From Cryptomeria japonica (lineage: Eukaryota > Streptophyta > Pinopsida > Cupressales > Cupressaceae), in contig NC_081410.1 in the NCBI RefSeq assembly GCF_030272615.1, forward strand, positions 291,806,457 to 291,870,456: a stretch of DNA of 64,000 nucleotides, given 5' to 3'. A program made the position numbers and the translations under genes. Shown here one piece after another: positions 48,601 to 58,076 of the stretch (its first letter is position 1; the number at the start of each line of letters is the position of its first letter). The notes below the pieces were generated by a model. The model ran no database searches. It saw only the letters and a program-made list of their open reading frames with translations, and was not told where the DNA came from.

Positions 48601-49379
48601 TGAGGTCACAGACTGAAACTATCATTCCCAGTAATCGTGAGGCTACTCCTTCTTCAGCATATATTGATCCTGAGTCATTAAAGCCCTCGACATCCAAACA
48701 AGGTGAACTTAGAGCCAGGTTTCAAGACAAAGGCATGGGAGAATACACCTTGAATCAAACAATGTTTTTACGACAAGTCCTGAGCTCCCCAAAAGAATAT
48801 GGGAGGCCACATCCTAACAAGCAAATCTCCATCATGATGCTCAAATGGGATCCTACTACCTTTCAAAAATGGGGTGAACTAGAAGAAGAAAATTTATATA
48901 AAATGCTCTATAAGGACGTTGAAGAGGACACACATGATCAGATTATTATACCCTGTGAGAACTATGGCAAAGGCTTCAAAATTTTGCAAAGATTCGGGTA
49001 TGATGGAAAAAGCCCTCTCGGACTACGCAAAGAAGGTGTCATGGAGCCCTTACAACTTGAGCTAACTACAAGAAGGGAACGCTCCAAGGGGCTTGGTTTT
49101 CTGAATCCCAGACTACATAATAAAAGAACAAAAGAGGTATGGCGAATCAAAGTTGCCGAAGTTCAACAAAAGGATTATCCTTCCACAGATTCTAATGAGT
49201 GGGAGTGGGGTTCAGACAAATCCTCCAGTGACTATGAGCTCACCGAGACATTCAGAGAGCCAGATGAACCCACAGAGGAGGAGGAATTTTACAAAAAGTT
49301 CAGAGTTGGTCAAGAACTAACCCATAAGGATCCCGCACAAGCTTCGTTTCAAGGTCCTAGGTCAAATCACATAGGATGA
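45699..49379 (+). CDS. Gag-protease polyprotein of Tat-lineage gypsy element (1226 residues)
   Basis: An uninterrupted frame. Residues 1-350 are low-complexity, rich in Gln, Asn and Tyr with repeated THAQ/SHAQ-like words. The retrotransposon Gag capsid domain lies at about 356-503 (AHIRQFFTACIEVV, LTQNV-type end). A CX2HX4HX4C knuckle has C611, H614, H619 and C624. Aspartic protease follows at about 850-960 with LIDGG (Asp852, where D-T/S-G is usual; D-G-G is common in this lineage) and the conserved YNILLGRPWIH. A G-patch-like domain lies at about 1088-1135 (GKGFKILQRFGYDG, RSKGLGF). It assembles the particle and processes the polyprotein. It overlaps pol by four bases (ATGA). Intact, which contrasts with the stop-broken pol. 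Confidence 0.93.
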   Translation: MVETRLQKSKRIAKEAQESVNMSSYEYDNDLFYNPEHTTLPDMNVYRHNPNVESANTINNNATHNDNVDNSSILSADIQESIMDPQFNRLVEEIMRRDRQYFLNMMAQSGAKIPHDFDLSQLMESRPSQQTQPNMDQRRPNSGGNRGPNNMMPESPSALLQKPAIPHTQAQTYDTYTQGPSWRPYAQSHAQGMNQSKQVDTQGHPQNFDTRRPHVKIGGNTMENERPIEYGIYAQNRYGVPQHEVMPSAPYMSQQYRPPYGHVYDQYHPYMQQAPPQMGVSNMGYAIRNPSPPKNNLEQQIRDLQKKMEDMSTPKPTYTMRDICPYPFDKSIPMPPFPPHFVTPKFDKYRGRGDPKAHIRQFFTACIEVVAEETYLMRLFPQSLGDQAMEWFSQLPPGIKSWGDLVEAFIQHFSYNIETDVSVTTLCNTKQKEGESFATFLQRWRNLASRCSCEIPQKQMVEMFTQNVNKAIGYDLRKACLSTFKDVIEKGLATEKVLIEQGVIKLFKENKEDFKGKDKPKFWNKNKNTVNDGVVDANTVRPKFVFSGSSSTNNQVNNQTTSRPRRKYTPLGEPLESVFKKLVANKVITVPDFPPYEPKVKPNWWNDDEYCEFHKSKGHKTGNCHRLKNIVQDLIDRGDIEIEGHSSNQEHEMFKEPFPKHDKGKGKVIDDQANYTRAPYNCDSTINHISMDNHISTITIKNKNPENPSQKPKIVLKGVGSSSESTSECHVTTRGGKITLPGTSTKNTNLSSTKPEYDLVEQLGKTPALISILELLRISPAHKAILDKILRDTAVPTDLNVDQFQAMVGYLSVPHSLTFTEADDASISQPHNAPLHVEAFIHKHRIKRVLIDGGTGLNICTLSTIRQLGYSDKAVNATNQITIKAYDDEERSSKGTVTLPLRIGPVTKDVVCQVLDLDLMYNILLGRPWIHEMRAVPSTYHQCIKFPHNGVEVTVNGDPNPFIYCNNLRSQTETIIPSNREATPSSAYIDPESLKPSTSKQGELRARFQDKGMGEYTLNQTMFLRQVLSSPKEYGRPHPNKQISIMMLKWDPTTFQKWGELEEENLYKMLYKDVEEDTHDQIIIPCENYGKGFKILQRFGYDGKSPLGLRKEGVMEPLQLELTTRRERSKGLGFLNPRLHNKRTKEVWRIKVAEVQQKDYPSTDSNEWEWGSDKSSSDYELTETFREPDEPTEEEEFYKKFRVGQELTHKDPAQASFQGPRSNHIG

Positions 49380-52300
49380 GGACACCTGTCCCAGAAGGCT
49401 CTACTAGTGATGATAATTTGGATTCGCTCACGATCGAAACTGATGAGGAGAGTGCCATCGATGACCTCGACGATTACCTTGACATACCTGAATATAACCA
49501 CATCTTCACTCTTCGTCCAGCAAACTCTGAAAACACTAATGACTTTTCCCTTGTTCATCCCCAACTCATTGACTGGGATCATGAAGGACCAGCACAATTT
49601 GATACATTTCAAAACGAAGAAGCTATTATCGACTACCTTGGCATTCGAGATGATCTTCCTCCTAGAGACCACAAAACAGGATACGCCATAGAGCTCAACA
49701 ACATAGCATACTTTGGTGAGGGTGTCGGGCCTTCTAGTCGCAAAAATGTGAAAATAAAAACAAAACAAGGGTCTTATGGCGAAAACCACACTGTGGTGCT
49801 ATCTGACTCCAAAAAAGTAAAAAGAAAGGACGTATCTGACGGTGAAAACCTCTCTAAGGCACCCGAAGATGGAAGGCTCAACATTCTCCCAGCATCATAT
49901 GAGGAAAAATCATCCATGTTGGTAGAGGAGACTATAAAGACAAATATTGGTACAGAAGAGGTTCCACACAACATATTTTTGGCTCAATCATTGATAGAGG
50001 CCAAGAGGACAAAATTCATAAGCTTTTTCAAGGAACGACAAGTCAACTTCGCATGGTCTTACGCTGATATGCCTGGGCTAGACCCGGATTTGGTGATGCA
50101 TCATTTAACAGTCAAACCGGGGGCAAAACCAGTAAAGCAGAAATTAAGGAAAATGCATCCATAAGTGGCATTGCTAGTCAAAGCAGAGCTGGAGAAATTA
50201 TTGGATGTCGGATTCATACGCCCAATTGATTATCCTGAATGGATTTCCAATTTAGTACCTGTCAGCAAACCGGATCGCAGCATCCGAATATGTACAGATT
50301 TCAGAGATATCAACAAGGCTTGTCCAAAGGACGATTTCCCATTACCAAACATTGACTTGATCGTTGATCTCACAACAGGCCATGAAATGTTATCTTTAAT
50401 GGACGGATTTTTTGGATATAATTAGATCAGGATTGCACCGGAAGATCAACATAAAACATCATTCACTTGTCCATGGGGAACCTTCTGTTGGAATGTCATG
50501 CCCTTTGGGCTGAAAAATGCAGGCGCCACTTATCAACGAGCGATGACCACTATTTTTCATGATCTCATGCACATAACAATGGAAGATTATGTTGACGATC
50601 TTTTAGGAAAGTCAATAGACAGAGACACCCACTTGGACATACTTTCAGTTGTCTTTGATCGACTGGAAAAATACAAGGTAAGACTAAATCCAAAGAAATG
50701 TGTCTTTGGAGTAACCTCTGGGAAGCTCCTAGGATTCATTGTGTCTAAAAGAGGAATAGAAGCTGATCCAGCGAAGGTCAAGGCTATCTTGGACATGCCG
50801 CCACCCAAGAATATTAGTCAACTTCGATCTTTACAAGGGAGACTCCAGTCCATACGAAGATTCATAGCACAACTCGCAGATAAGTGTAACCCTTTCCAGC
50901 ACCTGCTACACAAAAACATCAAGTTCAAATGGGATGAGAACTGTCAACAGGCTTTTCAGGCGCTCAAAGACTATCTTTTGAACCCGCCAGTTTTGATGCC
51001 ACCAATTCCAAATCAACCATTGCTACTTTACATATCGGCTACTCCGACAGCACTGGGGGCACTCCTAGCACAACAAATACCTGACGGCAAGGAAAAAGCA
51101 GTCTACTATATCAGTCGCACATTGGTGGGATATGAGCTAAACTACACACCAATCGAGCGTGCATGTCTCGCTGTGGTCTTTGCTTCACAGAAGTTACGAC
51201 ATTATATGCTCACTCACAAGACTAAGTTGATTGCCAGAATCGATCCACTAAAATATCTTCTCAACAAAGCTACACTTACTGGGCGGCTGGCCAAGTGGGT
51301 AATGATTTTGAGTGAATTCGACATTGAATACGTGGATAGAAAAGCTATAAAAGGACAAGCAATTGCAGATCAACTGGCAGATGCTCCCATGATAGATGAT
51401 GCTCCTCTACAGTCAGAATTTCCAGATGAGTCCATTCTAACAGTATCACCTGCAAAGCCATGGCAATTATATTTTGACGGCTCATACACACAGCACGGGG
51501 CAGGAGCGGGTATACTCTTTATAACTCTCCAAGGCGATTCTATACCAAAGTCATACCGCTTATCATTTCCTTGCACTAACAATATAGCGGAATACGAGGC
51601 ATTAACAACTGGGTTAAGAATTGCAGTTCAATGGAAGATCCAAGAACTTCGTGTTTTTGGGGATTCTCAACTTGTCATCCGTCAAGCAACTGATGATTAT
51701 CAAACAAAAGATGAAAAGCTAATGCCTTACAAACAACTAGTAGATGATCTAAAACAGCACTTTGCAAAGATAGAGTTTGAGCAGATACCAAGAGAACAGA
51801 ATCGCGCTGCTAATGCCATGGCTACAATTGCCTCGCTCATTGATCTACCGCAAAATGAAACCTGCTATGAATTCCTGGTAGACAACCTGCTGATTCCGTC
51901 ATATGAAATCACTCCTACAGAAATGATATGCGTTGTGGGTCCTGAGTCCCAGTTATATGGTCCCATATTCACATACCTTCGCGACAATATCTTACCTCCC
52001 GATCTATCGAACAATCAACGCCGCACTTTCATTCGCCAATCCTCTTGATATGTCATTTTAGCAGATATCCTATACCGACGAGGTCTAGATGGCACCTTTC
52101 TTAGATGTTTAGAGAGTGACGAAGCTCAGACTGCGTTACGAGAAGTGCATGAAGGGATATGTGGTCTGCATACTAGTGGTTCTACCTTGGCCAAGAAACT
52201 CATCAGGACTGGATACTACTGGCCTACTATGGAAAAAGATGCATATCAGTTTGTCAAGAAGTGTAAGCAGTGTCAAATTCATGGAGACCTCATACATGCA

Positions 52301-53209
52301 CTAGCACAGGAACTACAACCACTTGCGTCTCCTTGGCCCTTTTGTCAGTGGGGACTCGATCTCATAGGCAAGATTCACCCTCCTTCTTCTAATGGACATA
52401 AATTCATTATTACAGCCATAGAGTATTTTACAAAGTGGATTGAAGCCGTGCCTCTCACACAAGTTACTAGGAAACAAATTGCTACCTTCATCTTGAACTA
52501 CATCATTTGCCGATACGGGATTCCTACTTCCATTATTACTGATAACGGGCGTCCTTTCAAAAATCAGGATGTTCGTGAACTCTGTGAGCACTTCCATATT
52601 GCCCATCATTTCTCCACACCATATTACCCCCAAGGTAATGGCCAAGCTGAGGCGTCTAATAAAACAATTCTCAAAATCCTTAAAAAGACAGTCGACGACG
52701 CTGGCCGTAACTGGCATATCCAACTCAATCCTGCACTCTGGGCCTACCGCACAAGTGTCCGCACACCTATAGGAGCTACACCCTACTCACTTGTCTACGG
52801 CGCTGAAGCCATCTTGCCTATTGAGGTCGAGCTACCTTCTCTACGGGTCTCCTTGAGAAACATAATCAACGATGAAGACTACAGGGTCTCTCGCTTGCAA
52901 GAACTAGAACTGCTGGAGGAACGAAGGCACACTGCTTTTAATCATCTCAAGGCTTACCAACAACGAATGAGTCGCAGTTACAATCACAAAGTTAAGCCTC
53001 GCACATTTGAGGTAGGTGACTTAGTACTCAGAGAGAACCCCAAGAATCAGCAAGACAGAGATAAGAAGGGCAAGTTCGAACCAAACTGGCTTGGTCCTTA
53101 CATCATTACAGTGGTATATGGATATGGGGCATATCAGCTCTCAACTACAGAAGGTGAACCCTTAGAGGATCCTATCAATAGCGTGCACCTTCGCAGGTTT
53201 TACACATAA
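49376..53209 (+). pseudogene. pol: RT, RNase H, second RNase H, integrase (three in-frame stops)
   Basis: One frame from ATG 49376 to 53209 (1277 codons), broken only by stops at 50162-50164, 50423-50425 and 52046-52048. RT has RICTDFRDINKACPKD and MPFGLKNAGATYQR, with the catalytic YVDD at codons 405-408. The RT-linked RNase H follows (about 51000-51400). A second plant-type RNase H starts near 51465 (LYFDGSYTQHGAGAGI). Integrase has an HHCC zinc region (52145-52290), then a catalytic triad: Asp in WGLDLIG, Asp in ITDNGRPF and Glu in GNGQAEASNK. The tail GPYIITVVYGYGAYQL contains no chromodomain. Each stop is one transition from a plausible sense codon. The frame is -1 relative to Gag-PR. 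Confidence 0.92.
49778..49863 (+). other. Two copies of the GGYG-AAAA hairpin motif inside pol
   Basis: 49778-49800: GGCG-AAAA-CCAC-loop-GTGG-TGCT. 49841-49863: GGTG-AAAA-CCT-loop-AGG-CACC. Both have an outer 4-bp stem, an AAAA bulge on the 5' side and an inner stem. They lie between protease and RT, in a coding but poorly conserved linker. Confidence 0.6.
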
Positions 53210-54931
53210 GCTCTTCGGAACATCCTAATTCAAAAATACAAAAAAAATAAAAAAAAAGTCAAAAATACAAAAAAAATAAAATTATAAAACAAAAAAATCG
53301 TTACTTGGTGAAAACCTGGCAAACAGGCGCCTTGTGACACAAAAAAAATTGAAAAATCAAAAAAAGTAAAGAGAAATAATTTCGTCCAACGGTGAAAACC
53401 ACTTCGGTGGCACCCTGGGCAAGTACCATGGTGAAAACTGGGTCACCAGCGCCATGCGTAGAGACATTGCTCCTCCCTCCTTCAGGATTCTCTTTCATCC
53501 TTTCACTTTGCACACACTCACAACCTATTCATCCATAATAAACTTACTCATTCCCATCATGGCTTGTTATTGATCTACCCAAGATTGGTTAGCCATTCAT
53601 AATAAACCCTCCCTTTTCACATCCCTTTCCATCCATAATAAATCGGATCCTATATGTGGCTAAGGCAAAATCCTACGTCTAGTGATGGGTGTGGAACTGA
53701 GAACATCACATGTTTCGAGGAGTACAGTTTCTTCCAGATTCCTTCAGTCTATCCGCGCACAATCCGCAATAAAGCAACATCTGCATCGCCAAATCCGCAA
53801 TAAAGTTTCGTCTTCTCCACAATAAAGTATCAGTTTCATGGATTCAGTCAGTTTCAGATGAGACACAGCAGCAACAATGGGCTTCAACAAAAATCAAATC
53901 TTTCAACAGACTCAGACAACATATGGTTCAGTGCTATCGATCCTTTTTGTGAAAGTGAACATTGTGACCACAATCAAAATTCGACTTATACAAGTGACAA
54001 GAGACACTAAACTTGAGGACTACATTGGATGTTGGTGTCGAGTCTTGGTTTTCTTTTGATTTTATTTTTTGGTGACATGTCTTTTAGCTTTTCCAGGATG
54101 TCTTTGACTAGAAAGGCGAGGATGGGGTATCGTCACCTATTTGTATTTGTTGTCTGTGGATTGTCTTTTAGTAATGCTATTACTTGTCCAAGGATATGAG
54201 GACGCTGTGAGTCTAGTACGAACTGGGGCATTCCTTGTTTGTGACTGTCTTATCTCCATGCAAACAGGTACAATGACTTTCTGGGCTGAACAAATGCCTC
54301 GATTGTCATAACCTATTCTGCCATAATAAAGCTCAATGATGATAACGCACAAGAAGCTCTTTCACTTTCATATCTTCTATCTTTCATCCCCCTTTCTTGA
54401 TTGACTTCCATCGTCCTTCTTAAGTCCATGTAGCCCGCTATCACATGACTGAGTATAATGACACACCAAAAACATTTGCATTTCATATAGTTTGCACCTA
54501 CATCACCACATATAAGCATTTCATACATACATATAGATATCACAATTGCATCACATCCTGCACACAACACATGTTAGTACATCTCACATTTTCATTATGT
54601 AAATAATCATTTGCATTATCATATTCATTTGCATTACATACATTCACATTTGCATCATGCATCACATATACAACATAAAAGAACAAAAATATATTGCATT
54701 GCATAATATAAGCATCCATATCATAAAACATGCATCACATAAGAACATCTCATCACATAAGGTACACATGCATATAGCTGCCGCAAAAAAATGGATCATC
54801 TCTCATATATAATCAAATGTGTCATGATACAGTGATGTCAAACGAATCATATGGCTACAAAATCACCCGCAGGTGTCTACAATACAAAAAAAAATGGTAC
54901 ATATACTGATACAAAGGGGAGCCCTCTATGG
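53210..54931. other. Non-coding stretch between integrase and the antisense PMD gene
   Basis: It contains the hairpin motifs, A-rich spacers, seven AATAAA hexamers (53537, 53601, 53637, 53768, 53799, 53821, 54325), most in a CCATAATAAA or CGCAATAAAG context, and a CAT/CATTTGCAT-rich low-complexity tract (54440-54780). The AATAAA words could serve the sense gag-pol transcript as polyadenylation signals before the PMD gene. That is inference. Confidence 0.6.
53307..53453 (+). other. Three copies of the GGTG-AAAA hairpin motif after integrase
   Basis: 53307-53331 (inner stem CCTG/CAGG), 53391-53414 (inner stem CCAC/GTGG closed by a TTCG tetraloop, outer CACC) and 53430-53453 (inner stem CTGG/CCAG). 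The outer GGTG can pair with CACC or CGCC in all three. They are separated by A-rich spacers such as AAAAAATAAAAAAAAA. Confidence 0.75.
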
Positions 54932-57732
54932 CTATGATGAACTCCCTCCCTCGGAGCCGCCTGGCCTCGACGGAGTCTGAGCCCTAGATGGTCCCGCTCC
55001 AGGATCCCCCTGCCTGTCTGGTGGTGGTGGAGGACCCATGACCCCACCGCTGGATGCCTACCTCCTACGACTCCCTCCCGTAGCCGTCGCTGTGCGTGAC
55101 GATCTATGGAAGCTCCTCGCCTGCTGATCCGCTGGCACGGCACCATAGTACAGATCCCTCCAGTAGGCGATCTCCTCTCCGGCTCACAGCACATATGCGT
55201 AGCCTGCCCTTGCATCCTCTGTTGCCCGCCTCCCTGCCCTCAGAGCTGTCTCGACCTCAGTATATCTCTGGATGGCCTAGTCTCTCTCCCGCTCTGTGTC
55301 CCTGAGCCTAATCCTGAGGCGATCCCTCTCCCGCTCCAACTCTGCAATCTCGTCTGCCTGGCCCTGGCAGATCTCTCTCAGCCCTAGCAGCTCATCCTCC
55401 TCAGGATCATCACTCTCAGCCTCTGCCTGTGGCTCCTCCTCTGTAGGTGCCTGTACCTATGCCTCCGCCTGTACCTGTCTAGGTGCCTGAATAGGTACCT
55501 GTCTCTGCACCTGTCCCTGTCCCTGCACCTGTCTCGGTCCCTGTGCTCTAGGACCCTGTGCTGCTGGTACATGTAGGGGCAATCCACCCCGACCCCTCAC
55601 CACCACCTGGGCTAGTCTCTCCTGTCCTCCCTCCCTCCAAGATGCTATTTGCCTCTCTCCCACCACTCCCCTCCGCCTCCGTCGGCCCCTGCCTCCATCT
55701 CCTCCACCATCATCATCATCCCCTCCCACCTCTCCCTCCAGCAACTCTCCCAGATCTGTCAATCTCGGAAAGGGATGCTCTGCCCAATACGCAGAGTACT
55801 CTGCGTCCATCCCTGCATCCTCTACCTCCGGCCACATATCCCATGGTAATGGCATCATCTCCGCCAGCTGTGTCACGGCCTGATCATATGATAACAGCGG
55901 CCCGAACTGTACCTGATCTCTGACTGTACGAGCATACATGCCCGAGCCTCGTGGCATCCGCTGAATCCTGCCGAACTGTCTGCATACCTTGTCAACAAGC
56001 TGCCTCTCCAGAATATAGGGCGTCCGCCCAATAAGATACCTGCTCCTGAATGCATAGGGTAGCTCCAATGCGTCGTCATCCCACTCCTCGCACCCCAGGT
56101 ACGGCCTCCAGATAACCATGTCAATGTCATCTATGACACGCCTCCAATGCTCCAGTCGACCAATCCGAGGCTGTGATGTAATTATATCGTACAAATGCAC
56201 GAAACTCTATCCATGCCCTCTGCCTCTGAAGTGGATAGGCCGTGTGATCGGCAGGTGCTCATATGCCCACACCTGAAGGAGAGTCACTCCACAGCCCAAG
56301 CCCACTGATCCGTGGTACACAAACTGATGCAGCTCATAGTACAAATGTGCCAGGACACATGGCCCCCATGCATATCTGGTGTGCTCTATCATCAACGTCT
56401 CCAATGCCCCTCCCCAGCCAACTGCCAATCCCCGTGTGGCTCTGTCCGGACACAAGTACCCACTGATGACTCCTCCGATAACAGCTGGTAAAGCTAAACC
56501 TATAGCAGTCATGGTATCCCATGCCACGTGACCTGCTCGCATCTCCAACCCGGGATCCTGGAATACCCGTCTCAGTGCCTCCCTGTCACCATCTCGATCA
56601 TATGGAATCAACTCTCCATCTATCGGAATATGCAGAATCCTGTAAACATCCTCCAGTGTCACTGTCATCTCACCCATCGGCAGATGAAACGTGCACGTCT
56701 CAGAGTGCCATCTCTAAGCCAACGCAGTCAGCAAACCCATGTTTGCCCGAAACTCGGGCACATATAGCACATGTGTGAGACCCATCTCCTCAATGGAAAT
56801 CATGTCCTGAATCGACAACTCTGGTCGCAACCTCTGAGTCGATGGGAATCTCTCCCGTGACTCCAACATAGGCAAATACTCCTGCAATCAACCAATCAAT
56901 CATGTCAGTTATCATGGCATTCACTGTTTATCACAAAATGCTACTTGCTACCTAAATGCATATGCTTATTTATCCTAGTGACACTCACTGTTCATCACAA
57001 AGTGTTGCTATCTATCCTAGTAGTGCTCCCTATTCATCACAAAGTACTACATGTGTGACATTCCCTGTTTATCACAAAATGTTACTCACATTCACACTCC
57101 CTATTCATCACAAAGTGCTGCCTATCTTGGTGCTCCCTGTTCGTCACAAAGTGCCTTGATCTATCCTAGTCTTCCTAGAGGACCTGCTTGAGTGTATCCT
57201 CTCAGTAGCTTATCCAATCGACAGCGTATGTTCATCACAGAACTGCCGATTTGACCTAAAAGACTCAACCTATGCATTTTGACACACACGCGCTTTAAAC
57301 TCACAAACGCGCTTCTAGACTGCACAAACGCGCTTCTGCATCACAGACGCGTTTTCTGAACACAAATGTGCCTATACCATGCACAAACGCGACCAGGGAA
57401 CACAGACGTCCCTACATGACATAAACGTCCCTACAGGGCACAGACACTTCTACATTTCACAAACGCGTCCGTATTCAGCACAAACGCGGTTCCAGGCACA
57501 GACGCGCCTGGACCCGACACAGACGCGCCTGGCACCGACACAGATGCGGTTGCGCATTTTTGCACTTTTTAACTACCCTATTCCTAGCGCATTTATTGCT
57601 ACTTAGCATGCATTAATGACAAAACTTGAAAAACGTGAAAGTACGAGGAGGTTTTCGGGTACTTACCGGCTCTCCTGCATCTGCTGGTCGCTGGAATCGG
57701 CAAACGCGATCGAATCTATGAATGAAAGCCAT
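54932..57732 (-). pseudogene. Plant mobile domain (PMD, MAIN-like) gene, antisense within the gypsy element, two exons
   Basis: Exon 1 is 57732-57667 (22 codons, MAFIHRFDRV start). The donor CCG|GTAAGT and the acceptor TTGATTGCAG|GAG bound a 785-bp intron, phase 0. Exon 2, 56881-54932 (649 codons and stop), stays in one frame. It carries PMD hallmarks: GLLTALA then RWHSETCTFHLPMGEMT, VTLEDVYRIL, GGALETLMIEHTRYAWGP, LAHLYYELHQFV, and RRVIDDIDMVIWRPYL. An acidic/glycine-rich linker, a Gln/Pro-rich repeat (QVQGQGQVQRQV) and a charged coiled-coil-like tail (ELERERDRLRIRLRDTERERD) follow. In-frame stops lie at 56714-56716, 56207-56209, 55457-55459, 55277-55279, 55184-55186 and 55058-55060; there are no frameshifts. 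PMD proteins occur both as plant nuclear genes (MAIN/MAIL, linked to silencing and genome stability) and in transposons. The function here is unknown. Confidence 0.85.
57286..57548 (-). repeat. CGCGTCTGTG decamer array, about 20-bp phase (PMD intron, inverted)
   Basis: On the plus strand, CACA[G/A]ACGCG words start at 57302, 57323, 57342, 57361, 57382, 57401, 57420, 57439, 57458, 57479, 57497, 57518 and 57539: thirteen units at 18-21 bp. This is the reverse complement of the leader array at 43579-43837. It lies within the intron of the antisense PMD gene, so on that gene's transcript it reads CGCGT[C/T]TGTG. Confidence 0.88.
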
Positions 57733-57814
57733 CGCTGCTAACTGCTGCTGCTCTTTTCTCGCTCTGCACTATGATCTCGTAAGGGTGTGGATGACAATGA
57801 GGATATCTTTTGCC

Positions 57815-57835
57815 CGTGGTCTATCTTATAGCCTA
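57815..57835 (-). promoter_or_regulatory. TATA-like element upstream of the PMD gene
   Basis: On the minus strand TATAAGATAG (57830-57821) lies about 90 bp before the PMD ATG at 57732. That would place a start near 57795 and a leader of about 60 nt. Inferred from one sequence word and spacing. Confidence 0.35.
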
Positions 57836-57928
57836 GCCTAGCCCTCGTCTTCCTTTCCCGAGTCAGTCTTTCTCATCCCGTGACTCTGTCACTTTATCCG
57901 GTCAGTCCATTCTAGCCTTTCTTTCTTA

Positions 57929-57977
57929 TCGAGAGATTGTCTGCAATCTTTTCAGACATTTTTATCCAATCTCTCGA
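57929..57977. other. Hairpin before the 3' LTR
   Basis: TCGAGAGATTG (57929-57939) pairs with CAATCTCTCGA (57967-57977), with a nested GTCTG/CAGAC pair in the loop. It lies about 100 bp upstream of the polypurine tract. Confidence 0.6.
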
Positions 57978-58076
57978 GGGGGCATATCATTCCCATTCTG
58001 GGGCAACTCTGTATCAGTTTATCTTATCTTCTTTGAAACAACGCGACAAGCCGCATTGTCTCAAAGAGGGGCAAAA

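Noticed and set aside
55096-55923. Plus-strand frames rich in Ser, Pro and Leu opposite the PMD gene
   Set aside because: They are mirror frames of the GC-rich, Gly/Arg/Gln-rich PMD tail on the other strand.
57286-57548. CRISPR-like look: short conserved repeat with variable spacers at regular distance
   Set aside because: The conserved part is only 10 bp, spacers are about 10 bp, and the setting is a plant retrotransposon with no cas genes. Better read as a phased motif array.
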